From Taeniopygia guttata (lineage: Eukaryota; Chordata; Aves; Passeriformes; Estrildidae), in NCBI RefSeq assembly GCF_048771995.1, contig NC_133025.1:6076001-6140000 (forward strand): DNA of 64,000 nucleotides. Reading direction: 5' to 3'. The notes beneath the pieces are model-generated. The model was given only the letters and a program-made list of their open reading frames with translations. It had not been told where the DNA came from and did no database searches. Shown one piece after another: positions 1 through 13,300 of this stretch. Within the stretch, counting starts at the first letter, position 1. Each line of letters begins with the position of its first letter. Both the position numbers and the translations under genes were made by a program.

Positions 1-3000
1 CTCTGAGTTACATGTTTTATTTATACTGAATGAAACAAACATCATCTTGTTACAGAACTCAACTTCTTGAAAATGAGACCAGACTACAGAGAAGTCTTAC
101 AGAGCACACATTGATCGAAAATTTGCAAATTACAAATGGCATCTGCCAAATCTCAGTTTTATTTGGTTATTTTTACAGGACCAAAGACACAAAACTCAGT
201 ATGCATATATTTTCAAAGCATAACCACCTCCCAAAACCTACTACAAAAGTACAGTTCTTCTAAACTACAACCTAAGAGTTTCATTTTTCTTAAAGAAAGA
301 AATCTACTTACTCATGACTGGAAGCTTCTTTGTATATAATCCAGGACAGGTCTTGAAGCAAGGTATTTTGTTGGAGAAGGTTTCTCAGAGGTATACATGT
401 CCTGAAGGTTGGAAGAAAATAAAAAAACAAGTAATTTTTTCAACTTCAAATCACTAGAATATATGTTTACATATAAACTGTCTTTCCTAGTCTCTTTTAA
501 TCCTGTTTGTTTTTTAAAAAAAGGAAAACATATGTTTGTTATGTGGGGAGCTTTACTGCTTATGGATGTTTTTGTCTGTTTATTGACTCAAAATGTGCAC
601 CTTCCTCTAATAATCACATTATAAACTTGTGTATGTACTTTGAAAAAGAATTGCTATAAAATATGGTCATAATCTCTTGGGAACAGTTAAAAAGTTAAAA
701 GTACAAGACTACAACACGGATATAGTAACTGAAAATTCCTAAGTAGTATTTTCCTTCAGCAACCTCAGCTGGCAAAACAATGTAAAAAAACCCACTTTTA
801 GAGCACAAGAAATGCAATTAAGATGACTAAACAAGCACAGGTTGGCACTGACATCTAACATTTCCTTCTCAGAAACAAAACCTGGAAAAGTTACCATTTC
901 TAGCAACTATAAACCTACAGTTCCATCAATTCCTCATCGATTTCAGAAAAAGATACCCAAGTAGGGCAGATATGGATTCACTAACAGTAAGCCTGGCCCT
1001 TCCTGAAGCCAAATATAGAGGACTTAATCTCCAACAATGACAGCACAGCAAGTACATTTTGAAAAATTTATTATATAATCTCCCTCCTGCTGCTAAAAGC
1101 AAGTTTATCCAAGTCTGATAGAACAGTTAAACAAAAGAAACTTCACTCACAGCTCAGATGAAAAGAAGAAATCCAGCATATCTACTAAGCAATACAGTTT
1201 TCTTTTAATACCTGCACAAATGGAGATTATCTGTAAATTAAGGAATATTATGTGATATATTTCTTCTTTTCACAACAAATTAGAACCTGCTGAACCTCAC
1301 CTCCTGTGCTAATCCCGCCAGATATCTTGTGCTGACTCAGATTTCAAGTCTCAACTCTCCTGATCTCTTCATGCTCAAAAAAAACCCGAAGTAAAAGGCA
1401 AAAATACATAAGAAGAGATTTAACTTTTCCTAAATTATGACTTCACCTAATGTTTACATATATACAGCACATAGCAAGTTAGTACAGGAACTACCACAGG
1501 ACATCTCAAGAAGGTTCCTCTATCAACTGCTAAAACAATTTAAAAAATAAAATAAACATCAAAGCCACACACACCATGAAAAAAAAGAAATCCAGCTGCC
1601 AAAAAGGAAGCCTTTGGTAAAGCTGCAGATTGAAAATTACAACCAACTTTTTTTCACTGAAAAAGTAACACAGGGAAGAGACTCAATAGGGAAAGAAAGC
1701 AGCTGAAAGAATCCACGCACAAACATTCTAAATAAGCAGAGATGAACACACAGCCATGAGATGCTGCATCAATGAAGAACACTTTGAACTGCGGGTCCTG
1801 TCAATTTTCCATGAACGTCTACTAAATTAAATATTTAAGCATACACAGTCCAAACAGAAATGAAGTGTCTGTTAAAACATCATAAGAACTGCAGCCTTGT
1901 GAACTTCCTCTTGATTACTGGTTTCAAAATTAGCAAATATAACTTCCATGACATTTAATTATTTACTGGGCTAATAACACCTGTTATGTTAAGAACATCA
2001 AATGGATCAGATATCCCTCAAACCCGGTCCAAAACCGGGTTTTGACCAGTTTCACACTACCTTGTGGCCCAAGTTCTTCTTGAATCTTATGCATAATCAA
2101 CTGGAAGACCAGAGTCTCCCATTCAACTTGATTTTCCAAAGGCATTATCTCACCTTAATTTTGTAAATATGAACTAACAATACTTTGCCTCTGAGACATC
2201 GTGTTACATGACATTTTATTGTGTGTATGTACAGGAAAAGGCTGTTCATTAGGAAAAAACAAAACAGCAGCTCTGAAAACCACTTAAGGCTAATAATAGC
2301 TTAATTATGCAGCCTCATGGCTTATAAAAGTCTTGTCACGTAACACTGAGGAAATGAGATGGGGATGATACAGAAGCTCTATTCTACCTAAACGTGTGGA
2401 AAGTGAATGTTCCAGTGCACCAGAGCCACCCGACCTCCGACTCCCAGCCACAAAGTGCTGCTCCTGTATTGCCTTCAGTGTCCAAATATTTTGTTTAGCT
2501 ATTGCTAGCATCTGTTTAGCACACAATGCAGACTTCTGGTAAATTCAGCTGCTGTTCTCTGAAATAACACTACATGTGTGTTTTATATCATTTCCCTTGT
2601 AAATAATTTTTATAAAAAGTTGTGTCTTTCATCTGTAATTTTGAGTACAACAACAGCAAGCAGTATTGAAAGTCAACACTACCAAATGGCAGTCTCTGTT
2701 TTCTATTGCACTGCAATAGCAACACCTTTACCTAGGAATGTGTGTTAGAAACTAAACTGTTTTCACTTTGCTTTCTCAAGCAACCTGATTTATCAATGCC
2801 TGCAGGGCTCTCTCCTGTACAGAAATACTACCAACTACTACAAAACAGAAATATAGTCTGTTCAGCGTATATTACTTGTTCAGTGTATTTCTGGAAGACA
2901 CCATCTTGGAAAAACTTTTAATTCAAAACAGTACCTGAGACTCTTTCTGCTTTCCCTTGCAATCAACAAGGCTATAATAAAAATAAAAAAATAAACCACT

Positions 3001-4780
3001 AATCCACCCACACATACCCTTGATCTTTGTCTTTTTCTCAAGAGTTAACCATTGTATTCCACCTCATGTTTCCTCCAGTGACACGCATCTTCTCACTCAC
3101 TCTTGGGAGTATCACCTCCCGTAGCTGTGAAACTATTGGCATTTTAGCTGAGATTTGACAGGAATATCTGCAACAAGCAAAGCTCTTTGCAACTTCAAAT
3201 TCACACACACTCATATTACGTTCAATTACCTGTTTCCATAATGGTGCCAGGTCTCTTTTTTACCCAATACTCTGTTTCAGGATCATTAGCAGGAGCCAGA
3301 TTGCAAGCAAATTACAGCATATTGTACTTCTATGCAGTATGACTCTAGCCAGAGAAGAGATTTACCTTTAATTTGGCAATTAAAGGTTCTGGTCTAACCT
3401 GTGTCACTGTACTATCTGTTTAACTAAGGAGTTAACATTAAGAATTTATACCCTCAGTTCCCAAGAACCAGGAATCACAGGAGCAGCATGCAACTGCCCT
3501 GCATAAACACACAAAGACAAAACAGTCTAAAAAGAGCCTGCCTTGCACAAATCAGTATTTTAGTGTCATTTACCATCGTCTTTAAACCAAACATTATGGC
3601 CCCTCACAGAAAACAGACAGATTTCAGCAGCACTATCTTTTAGATTTGCACAGATAGCCGGCTAGCAAAACATTAAGTCTGAAATTGGTGGTTTCTGTGC
3701 TGTATAATCAGAGGGCAGAGGAACAGCTGGTTAAAAGGCAGTTCTACTAAATACTTATTTTACACTGCATCTCAGCTGAATTAACTTAAAAGTTATAATC
3801 AGAAACAACAAAAGTTTAAAATGAGTAAAACTAAGTCACTTCAGAACACAGTTATTAAAAAAAACGTAACAAAAATGTCTAATATAGCACCAAGCCTCTG
3901 AGCACCCCAGCTCAGTAAAATGCCCAAGACAGCACAAATGCACAATTCAGACAAAGTGCAATTGCTACTGTTTCAGAAACTACACAGAATCACTGACTGG
4001 CCACAGATGAGGAAGCACATGGAAGTACAAATGAAACAAGCCCAACGACACACCCTCCTTTGTTCATAGCAGGAATATTTACACTACAAAGCGTTGAAGC
4101 AAATCGCCTTTAGTTTCAGGCACTGCTGATTGGCCGCTGTGTTTAATACACACACGCCTGGTAGAGCTGGAGTTTCGACTGTCACACAGCAGCTCTAGAC
4201 TGCGGGGCACACAGCAAGCTAAAAAACCATAGAAAACAATTATTTAATATAATTATCCTAATTGAAAATATTCTCCACAAGATACATTTGTTGTGAACGG
4301 GGTAAATGTGGATTTGTTTTCACTCCACTGTAATTCAGTGAAAGCTGAAAAACAGCTTCCCTTAAAGCCAGTTTTCAGTGCAGCTGCCTCCTCCAAGCAG
4401 CAAAAGGCACAAAGAAAGTTATTCTGGAGCATATGCGGGTGAACAACTGGTACAGGAGTTTGGAGGCAGTGACTTTTAAGTCACCACTTGACTCTCGTTC
4501 AACTGGCAGCTCCGTGGCTTCGGTGGTTTTCTACAGGCAGCCATCCACGCCACAGAAAGAACCTGAAACACCTGATAATAACTGGCTCTGTGCTAGCAGT
4601 GCCAGCGGAGAATGAGGGCTGGGAGAGCGCCATGGACACCAGGGCTGAGCACAGCCTGAGGGACGCCCTCTCTCCCAGCCCACCGCTGCCAGCCTGGCAC
4701 TTTCCACCACATACCTGAAGTATTACAAAAAGCACAGGAGGGAGCAGGTACAGAGAGAACAGCGGCGCCAGAAAGTCACA
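1..4780 (-). other. Probable first intron of the minus-strand gene (USP6NL candidate)
   Basis: This AT-rich stretch lies downstream, on the minus strand, of the CpG-island exon at 5.4-5.6 kb. I saw no minus-strand exon with credible splice sites and protein-like translation, and the short open frames here look random. It also lacks recognisable CR1 copies. A small perfect inverted repeat lies at 2020-2042. Calling it an intron rests on the donor site at 5385/5384 and on gene order in other vertebrates. Confidence 0.4.
2020..2042. repeat. Short perfect inverted repeat
   Basis: Two 9-base arms, AAACCCGGT and ACCGGGTTT, are separated by 5 bases. The arms resemble the CCGG-centred sites bound by Grainyhead/TFCP2-type factors, but that reading is inference from the motif alone. 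Confidence 0.5.
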
Positions 4781-5384
4781 TTAAAGGGTTCAGCCATGGA
4801 AATCCTCCCTGCTCCTGACGAGGGCGGCACTGTCGCCTCCCACATGGCCAGAAGAGGGGGGCCTCAAGGAGGCCGTAAGTGCCGGACCTACAGCCGTGAC
4901 ATCCTCAAGCACACACACAGGCCCCCCCAGCCCCGCTCTGACTGCAGCCACACCTCACTTCAACCTTACAAAGGGACCAGCAGGGGCATCTCCACAGGGC
5001 TTCCCCCGGGCTGCCCCAGCACTCCCGGCTCCGTCGCGATCCGCCGCCCCCTCCCCAGCAGAAAGAGCAGGGAGCCTCCAAAACCACACACACACACCCC
5101 TCCGCTGGGAATGGACCAGTCCGAACACCCCAGTACCCTGCGGGAGCCGGCTCCCGCCAGTTCCACCTCTCCGGCCTCAGAGGGGGTGCGCCCTCCCCCG
5201 GGGGAGGATGGTAGCGCCCGCCTCCCCTCAGCCGGGAGGAACCCGCCCGCTTCAATGGAGGGTCCGGCGCGGCACCTCCACACACACACACGCGCGCCCC
5301 CCCCCGCACCCCCGCAATGGACGGGTCCAGCCGGCCACCCCGGGGCCGCACAATGGCCGGAGCAAAGTCCCAGCTTGTCCCTAC

Positions 5385-5580
5385 CTTTGCTCGGCTTCCT
5401 CCTCTTCCCGGGGGCCTCCCTCCGCCGCCTTCCCCAGCGGCGCGTCCGTGCTCGCTGCCCCGGGACCGGCAGCCTCCGACAAGGAAGTGCCCCGGTGTGA
5501 CACCGCCGCTATGGAAACCCTGCCCGCCCCCGCCCCTCCCACAGGGCTGACCCGCCGCCGCCGCCATCTTGGGCTGGGGA
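5385..5580 (-). other. USP6NL: First exon of a minus-strand gene, probably USP6NL
   Basis: On the minus strand the exon ends at 5385 with a consensus donor (CAAAG then GTAGGG). The 5' limit is not defined by sequence; I placed it near the YY1-type element. Two minus-strand frames stay open to the donor. One starts at an ATG inside the YY1 motif (5567-5565) and gives 61 glycine/arginine-rich codons in phase 0. The other passes through an acidic stretch (EEEEAEQ) just before the donor. Neither matches a protein I know, so the exon may be wholly untranslated. USP6NL encodes a TBC-domain Rab GTPase-activating protein and is the usual upstream neighbour of ECHDC3 on the opposite strand. That synteny is the only basis for the symbol. 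Confidence 0.45.
5561..5571 (-). promoter_or_regulatory. YY1-type element
   Basis: The minus-strand reading CAAGATGGCGG matches the long YY1 consensus. It is followed by further GCG repeats and lies inside the CpG island at the expected position near the start of transcription. Confidence 0.65.
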
Positions 5581-6789
5581 CGAGGTGCGTGCCCGGGGCG
5601 GCTGTGGGGAAAAAGTGGGAAAGACACAAAACGGGCCCGGTGCCCTCAGAAACTCATCGGTTGTGCTGCATGAGCGGCCGAGACTCTCAGTGTGGACACT
5701 TATTCTCCTGTGTGCAGTTCTGGGCTTGTTAGTGTGACACCCAAAACATCGGGATAAATCAAACTCCCAAACTCTTTATTTTTTAGTATTGGGGAGTAGG
5801 CATTACTTTATTCCCAGCTGGAATGCATAGCAGATAACTCCAGCCATATGCACTCCATTTCCAAAACTTTTCACTCACATGTTTTCAGCAAAAAAAATTA
5901 TTGTTTATTGGTTCTAAATTGCATAATTCTCTTCATTAATTCCTATTTTATTAGTTATTGGTTTCTTGCTTCTAGTGCTAATTAGTCCACGTTTTTCAGC
6001 CTTTTTATCAAATTTTCCCTGATACAGTCTACAGTGCTTAGGCTGTAATGTCTTTGATAGTCTCTTCTGGTTACTCCAATAAGTCCTTAAAGCCATAAAT
6101 TTTGGATCCTTGGTGTCCAGCTTTCCTCTGCTTCCTCATTGAAGCTTATCAGGGTTAGTCTAGCAAAACTGAAAGTTTCAGTGATCGAACAATACGTCTG
6201 TCAAAAGAAACTTAGCAGCATGTTAGCTAAAGTGGAAAATTACACTGCTTGAGACTAATACACTGCTTTTGATTAATTAAAATAATTTCTTTTAAAATAA
6301 ATATGAAAGTTATATAATTTCCAATAATTTCTCCTTTTGGAAGTGATTTTAATTATTTTTTTAAGATAATTTCCACTTAAATCACTGAATATTTGGCAAG
6401 ACTTATTGATACCAACAGCACAGCACTGGATGGCAGTGAAGCCAAGCAACTGGAATCCCTGTTCTGGGATGTGGGTATTGGCCAGCGGATCAGGAAAAGA
6501 CCAGGAACTCCCAGCCTCTGAAGGCAACTCTTGCTAAGTGTGAGGGGGAAATACCTTTGCAAGGAAGACTTTTCAGTGTTCCAAGACAAGAGGAACACTT
6601 GGAAAGTACCTGGTGCCTGAGAGGATTAGCTGTGCTGGAAATAGTCTTTTCAGATAACAAACAATTCCCTAATAATCCAGACAGCGTCCAGTGTACACAA
6701 AACATGTAGTGCCAAGTCATTTGGAGTGTTGGCATGGAAGGAGGGAGAAGAAGAAGTGGGCATTCTGGTTTGGCAGACTCCAGACACGT

Positions 6790-7350
6790 GAAGAAACTAT
6801 CTCCACCCCATTATGGGCCTACATCTCATCCATGAAAGACTGATGGAGGATTTCTGGAATTTAAGAGAGGAAATTAAAGAGGGCCACCACAAACTTTTAG
6901 AGGAGCTTAAAGAGGAAATTTTCCATGTCCTACCAGTAGAGACCAGAGTCTGTGCTATTAGGAGCAGGCATCCCCCTGCTCGAGAGAAGGGGGGACACTC
7001 CACCAGGTAACCTGTGGTTTTACCTGCATGGAGAAGACATGAGGAGCTGGGAGGGAAAACTCACCTCTGCCCTAGCAGCATGGGTGTGTGAGTTGAGAAG
7101 AGGAATGACTACCCCAGGAAGCTCTTAGAGGATAAATGCTGCTCCAGTTTCCCATGGACAGTAGAAGGGATGATGTTATGTCCAAACCTCCCCAGGCCAG
7201 GTGGGACAGGGGCACTCACATAACTGGTAGATCCTCAATGTGTAAGATCAGGAACCTGGAAAACAAGCAGGATTTAGAAATGGAGATGGATAGAACACAG
7301 CTTCCCATCATAGAATGGAAGTGGAGAACCTCTCCTGTTCCATGAGGACA
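6790..7350 (+). pseudogene. Decayed coding-like relic, possibly of a retroelement
   Basis: Plus-strand translation gives peptide stretches with real-protein composition: an amphipathic Glu/Leu/Lys-rich helix-like segment at about 6813-6930 and a Trp-rich segment (including NLWFYLHGEDM) at about 7005-7125. The second has no intron-like boundaries. These look like an old broken element or processed gene with several breaks. No LTRs, tail or target duplication were recognised around it. I cannot name the family; a retroviral gag-like origin is a guess. Confidence 0.3.
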
Positions 7351-10300
7351 GATGATGACTCCAAACTCTCTCGGTGCTGCCCAAGGATAGAGAGAGGCTT
7401 CCCAAATACTTCCCAGCAGCACAGTTCCCAGCCAGGCCTTTTCCCTCTGCTTTGACTTCCCTCCATGCCCTAGCCAAGGGAAGTAAAGGAAGAGAAAATG
7501 TTTAATTGTTCCTTCTTTCTGCAAGAGAAGTTATTTTTGGAGTCTTTTGGGACAATGCAGCAGGAGAACATCATGACTTTAACATGAAGCAGCTGGGCAC
7601 AACTCAGGGCTACACCTGCAACCAATTGAGAGGAGGAGAGGCCCTGGTGCCTGTGGGGAACAGAGTTCTGAGGGGTACCAGGAGCTCTGAGGTGGCACCC
7701 CACATGCTGGATAAGGCACCCACTTAGTGTGACATGCCTCTGAGTAACAACTCCGGGCCCTGGAGCTGTACAAAAGGTATAGAATAAGGGACAAACATTA
7801 CAACCTGGAGTAAATTTGCAATGTGAGTAATAAATTAATCTCATTTTCATTTATTAAACACAGATCAGCTAGAACTCAGCAAAATTTACAGCAGGTCCAG
7901 AGTGATTAAATCCTTTATCAATTTCTACAGGAAGACCACAAGCTTTTTTTTTTTTTTTAATAGATGAGAGTGGCCCTGCCCCTTCTTTATTCCCAAGAAA
8001 AGCTGCTGCAAAACTTCAGTATTTTATAAGCTTAAATGTACTCAGCTGCTATACCACCTGCTGGGTTTGCTTTTGTTTATTTTCCCCAGAATGAAAGTGG
8101 TGGGTTTCAGGTGTTATTTCCAGCCCATCCCTTGCCTGATCCTGCCATTGCCATTTCCAGGAGCTCTGCAGAACTGATGATTTAGGCAGAGGTTTGTCTG
8201 TACACACACGGGAGCATCAGCCCACGTGGAGACTCTGCATTTCATAGGAAGGGCTGTGTTAAAAGCAGGAGTCAGGTGGGATTTGGAGTAGGAGGGTTTG
8301 CCCTTTGCTTCACTATTTCTGGCTGCTTAAAGGAGTGTTTTCCTTTTGGTTGGGATTGTTCACTTTGCCCTCAGCCAGTCCTATTGTCCACAGGCTCTGC
8401 TGGTTTGTTTGGTTCAAGTTTCACCCATTCAGGCCTCTCTTCCTGCTTTTGGTAGCTTCTGCCATGGGAATCAGACTTGAATGCTTGCTGCCTGATGAAA
8501 GGGGCTATTTCTGTCCCCTCTGTCTGTCAAGACAGATTTTCTTAATTCTCCTTCCTTTTTTTCCCAAACTTTCTGTCTCCTCTAGCATTTTCTTGCCTTT
8601 TTCCCATTCACCTCCTTCTGTCTTATTCTGTTACTTCAATATTCTCTCATGTCTTTATCTTTCTCCTTTTATATGTTGATTTAAGTTTCAAGATTCTTTT
8701 TCTATGAAAACTACACAAAGAACAACATTTAATACACTTACACAGTACAAAACCCCTTTTTTAAAGGTCTCCTTAATACCAAGTAGTTTTTCAGTGCACT
8801 GAGAAACATCACAACACCAAAACCATATCACTTACCTGTATCTCCTGTGTTACAGAAATTCTCAGAGATCCTTTTTTACATTGAGTATACAGACAGTGCA
8901 CAATTAGCTGTGCAAAACTCAGAAAGCCTGGCTGAGGAAAATGTGTGGCTGTATCTAAACCGAAGCACAGGATGGGCTTTAAAACATGAATTGGGGTATT
9001 TGCCTGAACCTGAGTTTTAGATTCTTGTTAACAGGATTTCATCCTGCTCCCACAGCAGAAGGCAAAGGGATTTGGTGAAAAAGAGGGGGAAACTATAATC
9101 AAATCATACAGCTTTCAAATCAAGGAAAAGTAGAACATAAAACAGAGGAAGAAAAAGAAGAGAGAAGACAGAAGATTAGGTCTTATTGGCAATGATGGAA
9201 CAAAACGTCAGCTTCATCTTTTGCATGCCTTATTGTGATTTTCCAGGAGAGTCACTGAAAGATACATTCTTGTAAAGTGCGGATCTGATGTAGAGTTACA
9301 GTTAGACAAGGAACCAGGACTCTCATGACAGTATTTATAGAGTCAGCGTTCAGAACGCAGTCACTATTAAAGTTTATTATTACTCACTCATAACCACCAG
9401 AATGTCAAAAGTAACTCAAAGTTAACAGAAATAGAATCATTTCTGAGACACCAACAAATCTAAAAGCCTCAAAGGGAATCATTTTCATGAAGTTACAAGT
9501 GAATGAAAACAAGAGCCTGTAATAAAATGTTTCAAAACTCTGTGCTGTGCTAGTGTATCCTGAAAAAGGTGTAATTATTTGTCTAATGTAGCACAAAAGT
9601 TAAATCTTTATGACCTTTTCCATTTGCTGCTGAAACCAGCAGAAAGAAAATTCTGAATGACTGATGGAGCAGAAATATATTCAGTTCGTTCAGGTAAAGC
9701 TCCTTGTGAAAGATCAAAATAATTTTTTTCCAGCAATGTGATATTTAGAGTCTTTTCCCAGCTCCGCTTCATGTAGAATTTATGTAGCACAACGTGAAGT
9801 GGGGGATGTAAGTTGGGCTTTGCATTTAAACACATTCTTCCCCCTCTGCCTGGAGCCATCTGTGTTCGGTCAGCCCTCCTGTTCGGGGTAAAGCAGCATG
9901 AAGGTTTCCTACGAAGCCTTAACTGCAGAAATAGCTTGCCAGGGAAGTGGAAGTCCTGTCGCACTTATCTTTTCCCTAACTAAGCCCATATGGCAACTGT
10001 AGAGTGAAACAAGCCAACGAGAGGGTGGGCACGCTCTCTCAAGCTGTTTCACACCCATAAGGAACAGAGTTCATTTCCCAGGGAAGGGCCACTACTGCAT
10101 TTCCCAGGCTCAGGTTGCTCAAACACAGGGACATGAGGTTACTCAGGTTCCTGGCTGGTGAAGAAGGTGTGCTCACAGATCTTGCTGGGGCTGATGTTTA
10201 CATCAGGTACCCCGTTTCATCCTGTAGGGAACCCTGCACACAGCCACCATCGTTAATAAAGGCACCCCTCACCTTTGGCAAACAAAGCCAGCTTGAGGCT

Positions 10301-13300
10301 GTAAAGCAGGATGAAGCTTCCCAAACTTTCAGCAAATACCTCTGAAGTGTAAACATGCTTTATCCTTTTTATGCAAGGAAGAGCTTTCTGAAAGGTGAGG
10401 CATCAACTACCAAATAACAGGCTGTTTTCCTCAAAGTTTCCTTACAATCCAATAATTTACTATCACGTCTGGAGATATTTCTCCTTTGGTAACCTCAAGA
10501 TAATAAGCAGGATTCAATCTGACCACACTTCAGATCAATCAACATCATGAAAAGTGGATTTTCTTAAATACTGCATTGAGGGGAAAGTGAATTTGTGCAA
10601 GGACACACATACCTTGAGATATATGAGCCAATCGGCTTAAAATGTTGTTTTGCCCTGACCTGACAAGACTTGCTGTCTGGCAATGCATAATCCCTTTTAA
10701 TGTACTCCCGGGAAGGTGATGGCTCTTTGAAAACCCTTCTGAACTGCAGTTTATCTCAGTGGCTGACACCTGAATAGAAACCACACAGCTCTGTGGAAGC
10801 CCAGGGACAAGCAGGTATTAATAGGAGTCCATGTTGATTCAGGAGACAAATGGATAAGGAAAGACTCTGAATCAACTTGCTACAGGTTTTGTGCAGAAGT
10901 TTAAAAAAATTGTGTGTCGAGGATTTTGAAGCGGACACTGCCCATGGAGACACCTATTTCACTGAATAAAGCCATGAGGCTTTGTCCTGCACATCAGATG
11001 TTTTCCTAAGAGCACACTGCTCTCATTCATCTCCGTCAGAGCGATTTCAAGTTGTACATTTAAGACTCAAGTAAGCTCCTTTGCAAACACTCTTGAGAAT
11101 AGGATCAAAATGGGAAGAGATTACATGTAATCTAATTATGTTAGGTTCCATTTGAAATCCTTCAGTGTAAAAATTAAAAGAATACAACATAACTTTGCAA
11201 TATGCTGTAGTTCACATGGAACGGACATGAGCACGTGGAACTGAGGCAACATGGGAGAAAATACCATGTGTTTGGTATATAGCAATGTTTGCTTTAAATA
11301 ATCCAAACCTCAGGACTAGAATGGTTTGGTGAACTAAAAATAAATTCTAAGACCTTTATGCCCTCTGTCATTAATGTGGCACTGACCTTTGCCTTTTATT
11401 GTCTGGCCACGGCTTATTTAAAAAAGCTGGTGATCAAAAGATCTATATCAAACAATCAACACGAGGCATGACACTTGTCAGCAAGGTTGTGTGGAGCAGC
11501 ATTGACCCTGAGGATTGGCACCTGCTCATGGGACAGACAGTGAATTCCTGCTGCTGAGTGCTCTGTACCTTTACACCATAACATTTACCTTCTGGTAAGG
11601 GCTGTAAGAACATTCATAGTCTCTAAAGATTTTTTTGAGTAATTCTTCGTTTTCACAGTCTTTCAAAATTACACAAGTTAATTAAATTAACAGCTGTAGG
11701 ATAAGAAGCAGTAGTTTCACTGAAATTGCACCACCTTGTGATCCACACTGCATCAGGCCTCAAATTATGTATTGATACTTACAAGTGCTCCAAATGTGCT
11801 TGGAGGGAAGACCTAAAAACCCCGAGGTCTCATTCCCCTCATGCACTGAGTGCTGCAGGCGATCTGGGGAGAGGCTCAGATGTGGTACTTCCCCTCTGTA
11901 TCACCATTAATGCTCCCAATCCACATGTGATCAAATTTAGAGCTGGAATATGTTTAGTTTGTTGGTTAGGTTTTGGGATGGAGGCTGCCTTTCCTAGACT
12001 TGAGTTTGAGTACTACTCAACTTCATTAACTGTTCTGTGAAATTCCTCAAAACTGGGATTGTAATAAGTTCTTCAAAATGTCTTGTCTAGTTCTATTTCC
12101 ATTATTCATAATTATGTCAAAACTGGATTCAAAAAATCTGGTTCCTTTCTCCTTTTCAATTCAGTCTATAAGCTTAAGAATTTTCTACAAAATCCCCCCA
12201 AGAAAGTCAGATTTCTCTTCAGATTTTTGTTTGATTTTAGAAAATGGATCAACCTGGAAAATTCAGACGTGCATTTTTCCCTCCATCACAGCACTCGTGT
12301 TCTAGTTCCATCTAAGTCTACAGATCATTTGCCAGGGCTATTTCTAGCCCAGTTCCAAACATCTGGGCACATCTTGATCTCATGTTGTACTCTGGGTCTG
12401 ATCATAGAATAGCAGCAGGAGAATCCTCATGTTATGGGCTCCATGACCAAAAGAAACAAATACAGTTAAAACAATGAAATAAGTTCTGTACCACTTGCTG
12501 GCCAGATGGTATTGTGAATTGTTATAATTCATCAGCAAAACAGAGGAAGGAAGTGTTTTAAAGCAAGATTATATTATTTTCCTTGAGTTCTTATTATGAA
12601 ATCTTCCTGAGGTGAACTTTCAAAACTTGAAAACCCTTCCAGAGGGAATGAATGGAACAGGACAAACTGGAGACTTGCTGAGGAGTAGTTAAATACAAGG
12701 GAAAAGAATAGTATGCCAGTGAAATAAAGAATTCATTGCCAAGCTTTCAGTTTGGGAAGACAAGTGAAGAAAAATACAAGTGATTAAAAAGGAAGAAAAA
12801 AGTACATAAAAATATATGGTTTTTCTGTCTTCTTAAGAATTCTAGATTGGAAAGCACCCAGGTCTTCCCTCCCACTGGAGGGAAATAAGCCTGAAAGCTG
12901 AGAAAGCAGATAAGGCCAGTAGTGACATATTCACTATATAGGGAGACTGCAATATTCAGCAAATTACTGCCAGCAAACTGCCTTGAGATCCTTAAGAAAA
13001 AAATTTTGAGAAAAATACGTTTTATTCTTGCTGTCGTTTAAGAAACAAAATACATTTGAAAACCATGAGAAAAAAAGTGTGTCTTAAATGAAAACGACCC
13101 ATGACCATTAAGTTCACTCTAGTCAAATAAAATACATCCTGTTTTTGTAACTTTTTTATACAAAGGAGATCCTGAACTGTATAGACTCTTTTCAGCTAAG
13201 GATTTGACCCATAGTTGAATTTTTATTAGAAGCAGAGGAGGAGGTAATGGAAAATACACAGTGCTGCTGCTGCTTCAGTTAAGATAAAGGGTGAAATCTG

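Larger units (their letters stand above)
4790..5620 (-). promoter_or_regulatory. CpG-island promoter of the minus-strand gene
   Basis: An abrupt GC- and CpG-rich block sits inside AT-rich sequence. It has GC boxes (CCGCCCC-type, about 5524-5540), a YY1-type element whose minus-strand reading is CAAGATGGCGG (5561-5571), and a minus-strand splice donor at 5384. The YY1 element points along the minus strand, as is usual just downstream of transcription starts. Several (CA)n plus C-run modules are embedded near 4910, 5083 and 5279. Plus-strand transcription from the same island cannot be excluded. Confidence 0.75.

Noticed and set aside
4796-5732. Long open frames of 234-278 codons on the plus strand across the CpG island
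   Set aside because: They are Pro/Arg/Ser-rich translations of a GC-rich island on both strands at once, with no domain. The GC content alone explains the absence of stops.
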